In this document: positions 24,748-36,300 of the stretch, piece by piece
Numbering within the stretch: position 1 is the first letter of the stretch
How the letters are laid out: every line of letters starts with the position of its first letter
Source: Yamagishiella unicocca
Lineage: Eukaryota; Chlorophyta; Chlorophyceae; Chlamydomonadales; Volvocaceae
Length of the DNA stretch: 64,000 nt
Reading direction: 5' to 3'
Assembly: GCA_003116995.1 (NCBI GenBank)
Contig: BDSL01000066.1
Location: 248,001-312,000 of the forward strand
The notes under the pieces: generated by a model
What the model was told of the DNA's origin: nothing
What the model saw: only the letters and a program-made list of their open reading frames with translations
The model's database searches: none
Program-made: the position numbers and the translations under genes

Positions 24748-27700
24748 ATGTTTGCGCTTTCAAACTTGCGCCAGACGGCGACTGCATCCCGCACCACACG
24801 AACCGGCCAGCCGGTCATAAAGTGCCTTGCAAGCGTTTCTCGCCAGCAAGGCAGCAAGGTAGTGCCTAGTGCTACTCGGCTCGGGCGACGTGCTGTGCTG
24901 AGCAGCGCAGCACTTCTGGGTGCACTCCTGGGGCAACGTAGCGTGGCCGCTGCAGCGGCCCAGCCCGAGATCGAAAAGGTGGGTGACGCATGCCGCAAAG
25001 CCTCGTGCGTTGATTGGGGCTATCGCCGAGCGAAACACGCGCCATGGATACCACCTGCCAACCGATACCCTGCTGCCATACCCAAGGGGCATGTTCTGTC
25101 CGGGCTTACTTCAAAGCGCCTTTTGGGCCCTAATCCCCGTATTGACGGCAACGGTGTACTATCCATGGGCCCCTTGTCGCGCGCAGGTTCTGGACGACCC
25201 TAAATGGTGAGCCATGCTCAACTACCCATTTGTGCCGGCGGTAGCGCTGGTACTTGGATCACGTCCCCGATTGGGCACCACCCGCGTTCATCGACCGGCA
25301 TTTCCGCAACTAGACCTGCTGGATACAACATTGCGGGAGGAAAACCCTAAACCCCTAAATTCTTCCGTCAGGCCGGAGCAGTGGCCTTTCCGGCCCGAAA
25401 ACTTCCTACGTTATGATGAGAGCCCGGACACCGGGTTCTACTCCCAGCCTCGGTTCGTCACCCACATCGACGACGGCGCGATTAAGGCGCTTACCAAGTG
25501 AGTTTGGGTGCTCGCGTTCAGCGCCGCGGCTCGGAGCTTCACCACGATCCTTCTTTCGGTCCTGCCCGGCTTGCAGGTTCTACGGCGAGGTCTTCCCCGC
25601 CGCGGGCACCCAGTCCGCTGCCGTACTCGACGTCTGCAGCTCCTGGATCTCGCACTACCCACAGGGATACACCGCCGGCCGTGTGGCTGGTGAGCGCACT
25701 CGCGTCGGGGCGGGGGAGGACGAGGGCGAGGGAGCCCCTGTGCTCTCGCGTCGGGGCGGGGGAGCAAGAGGGCGAGGGAACCCCTGTGCACTCGCGTCGG
25801 GGGTTCGAGGGAAACCCGTGGATGTCCGCGTCGGGGGGGGGGAGGAAGAGGGCGAGGGAACCCCTGTGCACTCGCGTCGGGGGGGGAAGGAAGAGGGCGA
25901 GGGAACCCCTGTGCACTCGCGTCGGGGGGGGGAAGGAAGAGGGCGAGGGAACCCCTGTGCACTCGCGTCGGGGGGAAGAGGGCGAAGGACACCAAGCTGG
26001 CTGGGAGCTGGTCTTTGGCGTAAAACACCGTGTACGGCATCGCCACGCTGCGAAGGAAAAGCAATGGCAGTGGGAAATTACACTATGTTCGTTTGACACG
26101 GTGGCGGCGTGTTGTCTGAGGCGACGCGGTGCCTGCACGCACACCTGCGGCGAGCGTCAGCAATGCTGTCCACGCGAACATACCCATTGGGAGCAAGCAC
26201 TAAGGCGCCAGGCGTGCTGGGGCAAGGCTGTCCTTTCCAGATGGGAAGCAGCTGCACTTGCATATTGTTTGAGCATGTGAGTGCAGTGGTGGGATGCAAC
26301 CTGTCCCCGCTGTCGTTGGCGGGGGAAGACCCACAAGTCCGAGTTACGTACGGCATTGCTTTCCCGGGGGACTGGCATGCTGCGGCGAGCAGACCGCAAC
26401 TGCCGCTCTTAGGCCGAAATGCCAGATAGCCACGTTCTCGTGGGCCAACATGATTGCGGTCCAACATGCTGAGACCCAGTGTTTCTCCCCGCCTCGTGTC
26501 TATCTCCCTACAGGTCTTGGCATGAACGAGCAGGTGGGCGGCCCATTCCACTTGCGCTGCTTGCAGACCCGGCCTAGTGCTTGCCATCCGCTGATTCGCT
26601 CCTTGGCTCTTCTCTTGGATGTTATGCGCCGCGAGGCTTGCGGCCGCTGCGCGGGCAAGCAGCTGCCGTTTGTAAACCGCTTCCAGCACGCTATGTAATC
26701 CCCGTACGTCCGAAAAACGTGTTGAGAGTGGTCCCCACCGAACCTCGGCCCGGCGTTTGTAGGAGCTCGCCCGGAACGAGCAGCTCACCGAGTACGCGGT
26801 CAAGGACCTGAACGTTGGTAAGCCAATGGGCGATAGAATTACATCGCGGCGTAAGGGTTCGGCCGGGGATGCTGACAGGACAAATAGGACATTTCACTTG
26901 TGAGTAACATGTTGCATTCGCCAATTTCAGCATAGTGCATGCGCCTCAAGGCTGGTGAGCTACAGCTGAGGACCGCATTCAAGGCAAGGCACGTGTTACC
27001 GAATGGTGCCGACCCGTTGCGCTTTCCTGCGTCGCGATACGAACCGTGTGTGTGACTGGCCCCGTAGACCCCAAGCTGCCGTACGCGGATAACAGCTTCG
27101 ACGTCATCACCAATTGTGTCAGCGTCGACTACCTAAACAAGCCAATCGAGGTGTGTCCGCGGCCCGTCACGTTGTGGCCTTCTCGGAATAGGGGGCGTAT
27201 GTAGTTTCCAACTCTGTGGATGACTACGGACAACATTATGGGGGAGAACGAGCCGGAGCTGTTCTGTGTATAGGGTTAGAAACCGGCCGCGCACACCAGC
27301 AGGGTATGGAATGGGAGCTGCGCGTTATGGGATGCGACACAGCGCCCTGGACGGTGGCACGTACGCCTTATCACGAGATGAGTTTGTTTGGGGGCCCTAC
27401 AGGAGCCTGTTTCCCCGTCCGCGGAGTTGTGTGAGGATCGCCAACGGACTCGTCCCTCTCCTTATTAGTTTCATTTCGTTTGAGCCCAGGCACGAGTTTT
27501 GAACACTACTGCGCGCTGGCTGTATGGCTGAGGGGAAGAATTCGGGCTCCTCGTCGCGATGGTGGCTAAGCAAGCAATTTTAAGCACCGGACTCGCCTAT
27601 CCCACCCCTTGTGGACGTTAGGAGACAGGCGACACCGTTGCTCGTAAGAGTTGCAATTAGCCGTCGTGTTTCTGGTCCGATCCTAAACCTTACTGCCTTT

Positions 27701-28650
27701 TCTTTACCCTGCGTTTGTGTCGGCCGTGTGTCCCGCCGTGCCGTTGTGTCGGCCGTGTGCAGATTTTCAAGGAGATGCACCGGGTCCTTAAACCCGGCGG
27801 CACGGCCTACATGTCGTTCAGCAACCGCTGCTTTCCAACCAAGGCCATCAGCCTATGGACATCCACAGGGGACGGTGAGCGCAGCCAGACGTGTTCATGC
27901 GGCTTGCGGGTCAGGCACGCAAGTCGTGGCACGTTGCACCCGTCGCGTCAGTCATCCCCTGCATGGGCGCTTATTTGCATCCGTCCCCGGCCCTTCGCCA
28001 TTCGATGACTCTCCATAGGCTCTTCGTTGCTACTGACACCGCAGTTGTCGGCTTTGCCACTCGCCGTCTTAAAACCCCATCTCCTTGCGCTGCGCTCCCA
28101 CTGCCAGCTGACCACGTGTGGATTGTCGGGTCGTACTTCCACTACTCTGTACCGGGCGGGTTCACGGCGCCCAAGTGCAAGGACATTACTCCCAAGGTGC
28201 GTATCGCTGAGGCGGCTCTTATCCTGACATCGCTGAGGCGGCCCTTAGCCTTACTGCGTGGTAGCTGAGCCGTACAATAATGCGTCACCTGTTCCGTCCT
28301 CTCGTCTCCGCGCGTTATCGTGAACCCACTAATTGAGGTCTGTGTTTGAACAAGCACGCGGAATTCCTGCAGCCGGCTTCCGTTGCAGTTGTTGCGCACT
28401 ATTGCCGTCGCCCGGCAGGTCCGTTGTCGTTATCCGATGGCTTCATCCTCGCGGCGCAGTCCGTACTGCCGCTGCGATCACATCAGATGCCCTCCGTCAC
28501 TCGCTTTGCACTTCTGGTCAGAAGTAATGCTCCTTCCGATCGTATACTCCGCTCACGATCTACGCCTCCAACTTTCCACCCTCGTTCCACCAGGCCATGT
28601 TCGGGCGCACAGACCCTATGTACGTCGTTTACGCGACGAAGCAAGCATAA
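24748..28650 (+). CDS. SAM-dependent methyltransferase with plastid/thylakoid leader (ten exons)
   Basis: Exons 24748-24978, 25187-25206, 25372-25497, 25577-25689, 26514-26533, 26763-26817, 27068-27150, 27763-27874, 28108-28196 and 28594-28650 join with matching phase into 301 residues. The first ~70 residues are a plastid transit peptide followed by a twin-arginine-like lumen signal (LGRRAVLSSAALLGALLG...AAAAA). The enzyme part has a conserved WPEQWPF segment, DESPDTGFYSQPRFVTHID, then VLDVCSSWISHYP in the place of the glycine-rich motif I, GLGMNEQEL as the post-I acidic loop, LPYADNSFDVITNCVSVDYL, MHRVLKPGGTAYMSFSNR and IVGSYFHYSVPGGF. These are the landmarks of a class I (type 11) methyltransferase family found in plants and algae whose substrate is not known to me. 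The ending is DPMYVVYATKQA. Two exons are only 20 nt long. A TGTAA lies at 28928-28932. Lumenal or thylakoid-associated location is inferred from the leader. Confidence 0.88.
25695..25990. repeat. Minisatellite inside a methyltransferase intron
   Basis: GGCGAGGGAACCCCTGTGCA with CTCGCGTCGGGG repeats about six times in the 824-bp intron 25690-26513. One degenerate unit (25801-25830) reads GGGTTCGAGGGAAACCCGTG, which resembles the block found in introns of the channel gene at 45844-55062. Confidence 0.9.
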
Positions 28651-30226
28651 GCGATTCTATTTCCTTGACGGCTTCCATGACGGCTGGAGATACGCAATTG
28701 CTGCTGCGGCTATCGAGCGCATTTTCAGGCAAAACTTCGCAGTGCACTTGCGAGGCGCACCACTCATGTCCCCACGCAGCGTCTTTGTTTAGCTAATGAA
28801 GAAAGCTGTGTCTTGGGGGGGGGTCATATGGGTAGGACGGAGGGCTGGCAAGTAAACGTTTGCAGTTATGGCTGGATGCTCGAGGGGTTCGCAACCTGCA
28901 CTGGCCTGCACATGCGTTGCGTTAGAATGTAATCCTGGAGGTTGTGTCGAGGCACGAGGCAGCCATTCAATGGCTACTTGGAAATGGTAGTAGCGACCCG
29001 ATCGTTGGATCTGTTGGATCCATGACGATTCATGTGGCTCTCAGCCAGCCCCGCCGTAAGTCCGCTGCGAGCGGCCGTCTATCCGAGGGTGTTGTGGGTC
29101 GGGCTCTCTCGGACGGCCTCCCCTGTCCCCTGCACTGTAGGGAGGAGTGTGCGGCGGGTGTGTCGATGAACCGCGGGCGCGGCCTGAGTGTGCACAAGCG
29201 GACTAGTTGCCGGCGGCCTTTGCTAAGCATGTACCCCTCGTTAGGCATGTAACTTGGATACCATCGTTATACTGATGGACCCAAATCGGGTCGAGCATGT
29301 GACCCTATATGACTAGCGCACGCTGCTGGAAATACCGCAAGCCAACGAATCAACGCTACAGCCGACAGTCTGTCACGTGAGTAAGATAAGCGGGGGAAGG
29401 CATGGCTAAAACACGATAGCGTTCGGGCGAGGTGTCCCAGCCACTCCCAGCCCAACAGCAATCGACAGTGGATAGCAAGAAGCCCCTCCGCGGGCATGAC
29501 ATCTTCTTAGGGTTTAAGGGAAATGTGAGGTCAGTGATGGACCAGGCGGTTGTGGTGGTCCTGACATGAGCCCTACCTGCGTTATATGGGGCCAGGCCAG
29601 GACGGGCCAGGGCACGGCCTCCAGCTGTCGTTTGGCGCTGCTCGTATGTATGGGACGGTAGGGGAGATCCAAAACCCATTCGGCCCCGCGCACTATGCAG
29701 GGGACATCCAACCCCTGTCCTAAACGTCCCTGCGCTGCGAGCATTTCGCAATTCCACGGACACGGTAGTGCCTTCCGACATCGCTCTGCACTGCTGGCCC
29801 CGCAGTTCCAGCCGCTCAATAAAGTAACTGAATGACGCGGATAGAGAGATTGGGTGGGCGAAAGGTGTGGTTTCACGGCGTCGTGCGGCAACGGGCGCTC
29901 CACGACAAACTCCGCAAGGACAGCAGTTCGCAAAGCATGATAACGACGCCTATGCCCGCCCGATACAAGCACAGATCAGACGCCTGTTCACTCATGATAT
30001 CACTGCCAAAGCGCCAGGCCCCGGCCGTTGCCGCTCTGAAACCAAACGAAGCCCCCAAACGTGGTTTGCCTGTGCTTCCCATGTTCCCTATGAAGACATC
30101 CGTCATACGTGTCTTTGTTCTTGCAACACACCGCGCTGTTGGCTGTCTTAGGTGCTGTCTGTCACAAACTCACTATTGAGAATCACGTTTTGCATCGATA
30201 GACCAGTATCGAGCGCTAGCAAACTT
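28651..30226. other. Intergenic stretch between methyltransferase and Myb genes
   Basis: It contains the methyltransferase 3' UTR (TGTAA at 28928-28932) and probably 5' exons or the promoter of the downstream Myb gene. A plus-strand frame at 29832-30179 (115 codons) could be an upstream exon of that gene but does not resemble anything. Minus-strand frames at 29267-29972 look like chance frames. Confidence 0.4.
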
Positions 30227-32306
30227 ATGTTATTTGAACATGAGTCGAGGGAGCGCAACGGAGTCGGATGGCGAAGCAATAGAAGATGGTGCGCGTTGTT
30301 GACAAATCGCTGGCAGTGTGGAGCGCCCGATAAGGACGGCTTACCCATCCATGCAGATTTTGAAAGTGAGGAAGAGGCGCACGAGCTACCGCCTACAAGC
30401 GACAGCCCACATGAGCTGACAGACCGAGCTGCCGCATTGCCGCCTATGGAGGGGGTGGATCCTTTCGACCCTCTGACGGGCTTTCCAATCCCTTATCACG
30501 ACCTTTTTGACGCTGGGGATGACAACCTTATGGCTGCGGCCAGCGAGGCGGGCAATACCATGCTTATCCACCTGGAGTTCGGTGACAGCATTCCCACGCA
30601 AGCTGGTGTACCCCGCATTTGCCGTAAGTGTCGCTGTTTGGCTACGGCACTAGGTTTTCAAGCCGGAGGACCACCCGAGAAGGGCATAACACAGAAAACG
30701 TCCCTATCTTAACACGGCAGGACTGTGCGTGCCTCGCCTGTGCACGGTTGCCTTCGCCAAGCGCGCTATATGTCGCCGCCTGTGTCCGGGGCTGTATCCT
30801 AGTTTCCTGCGGCTCTCCTGGCCTGAAACGGGGAAGGTGTTAGAGGACAAAACCGTGTCGGCTGTGCGTCGCCGGTGTTCTGCATCGCAACTGCACGAGC
30901 GCACGCTGGCAAGCTACGACGTGGGCCATGACTGCACGCTACGCCTCGACGTCGTGGTAAGCTTGCTTGTGGCCGTATACGTAGGCGGTCGTCTTTACTT
31001 ATTCCGATCATAGTGACAATAGTGACAATCTCATTACCGCCCAGAACTCACCGTGCACAACGAGTCAGCGAGCGCAGCGAAGCTTTTCGTTCGTGCAAGT
31101 GAGACGTACGAACGAGATGTACGACTTCCGAAGCGCGCCGTTGGGTTGTATTAGTAACCTACTTGGGCCGATCTTCTGCGGCGACTGAACCTCTTACAGG
31201 ATGGCGACATATATGAGGCGCTGCGTGTTCAGCTTCAGCCTCGCGGAGTTCCTCTGGCTACCAGGACACGCCGCCAGCAACAAGCGGCAACGCGGGAAGT
31301 GGCGGTCGCGGCCCCAGCACCTCACACCTCCCCGCCGGAGCGCCAGCGCCATAAGAAGTACTGGACGCGGGAACAGGCGAGTCGGTGTGGGCATGTAGCA
31401 TACGATTTACATGTTACTGCCACGGTATTGGTCTTTCTTAACCCCTTCCGGGACAGGCACGGCAAACCCCTAACCTAAAAATGCAGTCATGTGGTCGCGT
31501 TTGGTTGCCCCTCATCAGGTCGTAGGAGACCTGGGTCATGTTAGTGGCCGCTCCCTTCTTATGTGTGTCCTACATGACTTAACTACAATGTGGTAATTGC
31601 AGAGCGCCCATCAATAATCACCATTCTTGCTGCACCAAACTTGCTTTCCAACAAAATAACCCGTTTCAGACCTTGGCGTTGCTGAACGGAATTTCCAAGT
31701 ATAAGTCCGGTTCTTGGAGGCAGATTTCGGAGGACCCCGCGTTTGCTGTGGCGTTGGCGGGCCGCACAGTGGTGAGTGTCGGACGATGTCAGAACATAAG
31801 CGACCGAGGGGAAACTACGGGGTATCTTGGCGGGCTGCGCGTGCCGGTTTCACGCAATACAAGCATTACTGTAGGGGTACGACTTGGGCCTAAGTGTATC
31901 TGCCATGTGCACGGTGAAGACGTACGGCTTGTACGGAAGTCCTTACGTTGGCAGCGCCCTGGTTAGGCCCTCGCGGGACATGTTGCCGTGGCCCGCTGTT
32001 GGCCTTAGTTCATGATTAGCCAGTCACACCTGCTGTGGCATGCTGCTCGTTTGATAGTTCGTCCAGCCAGCCTGTTGTGATTTACATGATCGGCACAACG
32101 CGGCAGCGGTGCGTAACGTGGCCCTATCTATCGCGGCCCTACGTGCCCTTTCTCAGATGAACCTCAAGGACCGATGGGTAAATTTGCGCAAGGCATTGGA
32201 GCGCCGCTTTGAGCACGTCAAACAAGGAGCGCTGGACGCAGGGCTGCGCAAGAAGTTGGAGGAGGTGATGAAGGTCATGGACCCGACTTACGGTTTGCAC
32301 GACTAA
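30227..32306 (+). CDS. Ubiquitin-like plus telobox-Myb protein, TRF-like telomere-repeat binding candidate
   Basis: Exons 30227-30623, 30721-30956, 31200-31376, 31670-31771 and 32157-32306 keep phase throughout (about 353 residues). An alternative first-exon acceptor at 30357 exists, so the N-terminus is uncertain. After an acidic segment (DFESEEEAHELPP) comes a ubiquitin-like fold: NTMLIHLEFGDSIPTQ (strands 1-2), CTVAFAKRAICRRL (helix), FLRLSWPETGKVLEDKT and TLASYDVGHDCTLRLDVV. A short basic linker leads to a C-terminal Myb repeat: KKYWTREQ, then ISKYKSGSWRQISEDPAF, then MNLKDRWVNLRKAL, the last corresponding to the telobox LKDKW motif. Ubiquitin-like domain plus C-terminal telobox Myb is the arrangement of plant TRFL/TRP1/RTBP1 proteins, which bind double-stranded telomeric repeats in the nucleus. 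Intron 3 has a GC donor (GCGAGT at 31377). A TGTAA is at 32628-32632. Telomere binding here is inferred from the architecture. Confidence 0.72.
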
Positions 32307-33382
32307 ATGTTGCGATCAGCGCTCTTGGGGAAGGTAGAGTACGTCGAGGATAGGAATCCATCCGCCGCTGGTCCTTGCGGAAGTGTGCCTCTTAGGCTTG
32401 CTGCCGGCTTTTGGTCACTTTGCCGCGAGGAGTTAGGCATTGGTAGGCTTACGTTGCAGAAGTCAGCTCCCTTTGGCACGGATGTTAACAGCTAGGGAGG
32501 CTGGAAGGAGTTTGTGGCAGCTTGCAGTTCCCGGTCGCTGCTGGGCCCAGAGCAAGCAATAAGCCATATTGCGTGAACTGTGTCGGCACAGGTGGTGGCC
32601 TATATCGGTCCAGATTGATACTGCCAGTGTAATGGGAGCAGCGGTAATTGCTGGTAATACCGTAGGCAGGGGAGCTCCAATTTAGCAGGTGCTGTAACGT
32701 CAGCCTGGGGTAACAGTTCTAACGTCAGCCTGGGGTAGCAAATCAGTGGAATGCCGACCTTGGGTATATGGCATATAACTCCGTTATGGGGAGAGCCCTT
32801 TCCAGCTTTGCTAGGGCATTCCAACTTTCGACAGTAGTGCTGACCGGTTAGGCGGTCTGCGCCACCCTTGATATCTGATTGATTTCCTACTACTACAATG
32901 CAGTTGGGTCTTGTAAGGGTATGACTGGTAACCGTTTTTTCAAGGCTTTCCAGCGTAGGTTAAAAACAGAGTACAAACGTGTTAGCAAAGCACTGACGGT
33001 TTGTGACTTGTCTTAGTGTAGACGTTTACGACGTTTATAATAACTCTACGCGCTGGCGCTTTAAATTACTACGCGAGGGACCTGCTTTTCAGATCCATGC
33101 TGAGGACGCAGCAGGGGAAGCAGGGACGCCATGACCCCATGAGCGACCAGCAGCATGACGTGGAGGTGCCTCTGCAATTGCGCAAGCATGTTAGTGCTAT
33201 GATTCCTGTCGATTTTGCATTGCAAAGCGTGGTAGTGGATTTTTTCAAAAGTTGAAGCCAGCAACATGGCATAAATTACCAACATATCCCGTAAGGCACT
33301 CGCAATTCACATGTTTTTCTTATGAAAGGACAACGGGCTGGCTGAAACCTTCTCCTGCGGCCAGTGACGCGCCGACCGACGA
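32307..33382. other. Intergenic stretch upstream of the RegA-like gene
   Basis: It holds the 3' UTR of the Myb gene and presumably the promoter and 5' UTR of the SAND gene. The phrase TAACGTCAGCCTGGGGTA is duplicated near 32695-32730. No gene is recognised; minus-strand frames at 33061-33285 are not family-like. Confidence 0.45.
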
Positions 33383-36300
33383 ATGGCCCCAGAGGCTGAC
33401 CTCTTGTTGACTGCCTTGGACGTAAGCAATGTATGCTGTTTTATCTCCTACTTGCTAGGACAACATTTAATCCTGGTCCCTGGTTTCAGGAAACTACGAA
33501 GGCCTTTCCACCGGCCGTTTCTGGATTCGTGCCTCCAGACGACTGGGTTGGATGGGATATTGTCGTCAACGAGTTGGGCTTGGAGGGGGACGAAGAAGGT
33601 GTCCTTGACCTTGTCCGGGAAGCGGCAAAGGCATTCATCGAAGTGAAGCAGGTCAAGGTACCTGGTAAACGCGACAGGAAGACGAACAGCAAGGCGTTGG
33701 AGGACTATACAATAGCCATGAAACGCTGTGACGACATGACTCGAAGACTTCGCGAGGTGAGACCCTGGTGCGTTGACACGGGTAACCCCACCCCTCAAGC
33801 CCCGGAGGTCCCCTTACATTGCGCCGCGCTCTGTGCGCAGAAGAGGAACTGGTTAGTGCCTGTGGGCATGGGCGCAAGGATTGTAGGCCAGCAAACGACG
33901 CATGTGCAGGTAACGCAAGGTGCATCCAAGCACGCCTAGTATCTGAGTTCACACGCAAAAACATTCTCCCCTCGTGCCAGGGTTTCCAGGATTCCGCGAC
34001 ATTCAAGGTTCGGTGGCCGACGCCTGTGGGCGACGCGGCGGCCGCTCTCTTACCGGAAGCTACTTTGCACGTCGACTACCCAAACGCGAAGAGTATGCTG
34101 GCCTCTTGGCGGGTGAGTTTCCAATCGCCACCTTGCGAAGCGGGACCTGGAAGCAGTAACTGAGTGCATGTTTGCAACAGCGAACATTGTTGCTGCGCTT
34201 GTTGCGCCAACTAGTGCAATACTACAGGAAGATAGTCTTCGCACATGTACCTCACTTGGGACCCCATCCACGCTTCGGTGCCATGCAGGCACACGGCGAT
34301 GCAGAAGTTCCGCAGGCGCACACTGTCGCCGGCGCCTTTGATGTGTTGGAGGCCAGAGCGGTAGTGGCAGGCCGCCCAGGACCACGGCCAGGACCCGCAC
34401 CACCAGGACTAATACCAGTCCCTCAGGCGACCGCGGCGGCATCGGTGCGCGAACAGGATCCGCAGCATGTTGCCAATGGGGCGCGTGGTGCTGGACGCCG
34501 GCAAAAGACGCACCATGTCTTATCGCCAGGACGAGCACCGGAAAAACAGCCGGCGGATGAGAGTCCCGGGCTCGAGGGGCAGCAGCCCGGTCCCGGGCCG
34601 GCTGTGGGTACGGACACTGTTGCGTCGCCACCACGACAGCAAGCTGGCCAGGCGAACCCACATCGCCCACGGCGACGAGCAGCACTGGAGCGTCCTCCTG
34701 TTTACGGCGACAACGCCGATCCGTGTACTTCCTACTGGTGAGTAGATCGTCGGGGGGCAAGACGCCATGGCATCATAGCTGCAGTCATCACCCTGTAACC
34801 GACATGCATGCTTGAAGGCAACTCGTGAAGGCCACTGCTTTCTTGCCCTTGTCACACTCAAATGGGATTACCACTCGCCCTCGTAATCCCGCCCACCACA
34901 GCGACCCGGCGGCCGCCGCCGCGCTGGCCGCCGCCTTTCATCGGCGGGCAAAGCAGGTGCATGTCCGTCAGCAGCAGCTGCGCCGGGAGGAGCAGGTGCT
35001 CAACGAGCATGCTGCGGTGGCACAAGCGGAAGCGAGACGCCGGGCTGGCCGTGAGCCACGATTGGCAGCTAAGGAAGCGCCGATTGCTGCTGCCGACTTG
35101 GATGGTGCGACGCGGCCGGCGCGGCGGTTGCCCGGTCTGCCACGTCAGCACGCTGCCGCTGTGTCTGAAGAGGCGGGACCTGAGGCCCTAGCGTCGCCAT
35201 CACCGCCGGCGGTAGCCGCAGGAGCCGCCCATGGAGTGGTGCTGTCACCCTGCCAGCGGCGAGCGAAGACAGCGGCAGTAGGCACCGAGCTTCCGCTAGT
35301 GGCGACGGCAGCACAAGTGCAGCGGCCGCAGCGAAGGCCGCAGGAGGTCCTGGCTGGAAGCGGTTTGGAACAAGGGGCGGAGGCCGGTGATAGTGGCCGT
35401 GCTGGTAATACCCATCGGGACGAGGACGAGCCTCCACCACCAAAGAAGCGTCGACGCTTGGTAAGGAGGCTTTGCGAACGCAACGACCTCAGGGTCTTGG
35501 AATGTATGGCGGCGCCTGGCGTAATAGGGTTGTTATTAGGGGGTTTGAGATTACAGGATGTTTTGGGAAGCACCGTGCTCGCGGGCGGATCATCAGGGTG
35601 AGGGGAGAGGTGAACCGTTGTGGTGTATAAAGGAACAGAAAAATTACATATGTCGTCGAGGTTGAGCGATGCCTTCCGAAAATCTTCTTTCTCTTCCTTT
35701 TGCCAACCGCCATGGCAATGCCGCACCACGCAGAGGCCTTATCAGCCGCTCGAACCCCAACCGTGGAATCACCAGCCGGCACTGGTGGCGTCCAACCCGG
35801 ACGGCCGCGTGGTACAAATCCTTCCAAGCGCAACTACAGCAACGTTTGACGAGATCCTTACGCTGGTCCCGGTAGCACCGATCAGAACGACACTAGGCGC
35901 AGCTGGGCGTTTGCCGCGAGCCTACACCGCTGGGGAGCCCTTCACGCCGCCGCAAATGCCGTTCGCTGGGTCTAGCGTCGGCCGCGCCGGAATTCTTGCG
36001 GGGCCGCGCGCGATTGCGACCTTCCGCAAGCTGGGTGAGGCCGTGAGGGCTCGGCGGGCTGCGGCACTGCAGATGAAAGGAGAGCCACTGGCCGGATCTC
36101 CGCAGCAGCCACGCCTGGCCCAGGAAGCAGCAACCAAGCAACCAGCACTGGACCACTCGCCGGAAGGCGCGGGAGTTCAGGCCGCTGGCTTGTCAGGCAG
36201 AGCCGCTGGAACGACTGCCGCCGGTGCGCCGGCGGTCAGCTTAGCAACGGAGGAGGGAACCCCAGCATCATCTGAGCAGAGGCGGCGCGGAACCCGGCAA

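Noticed and set aside
34050..34760. A minus-strand gene of 236 codons opposite the RegA-like gene
   Set aside because: The plus-strand exon here joins its neighbours with correct phase on both sides, whereas the minus frame has no family match or splice partners.
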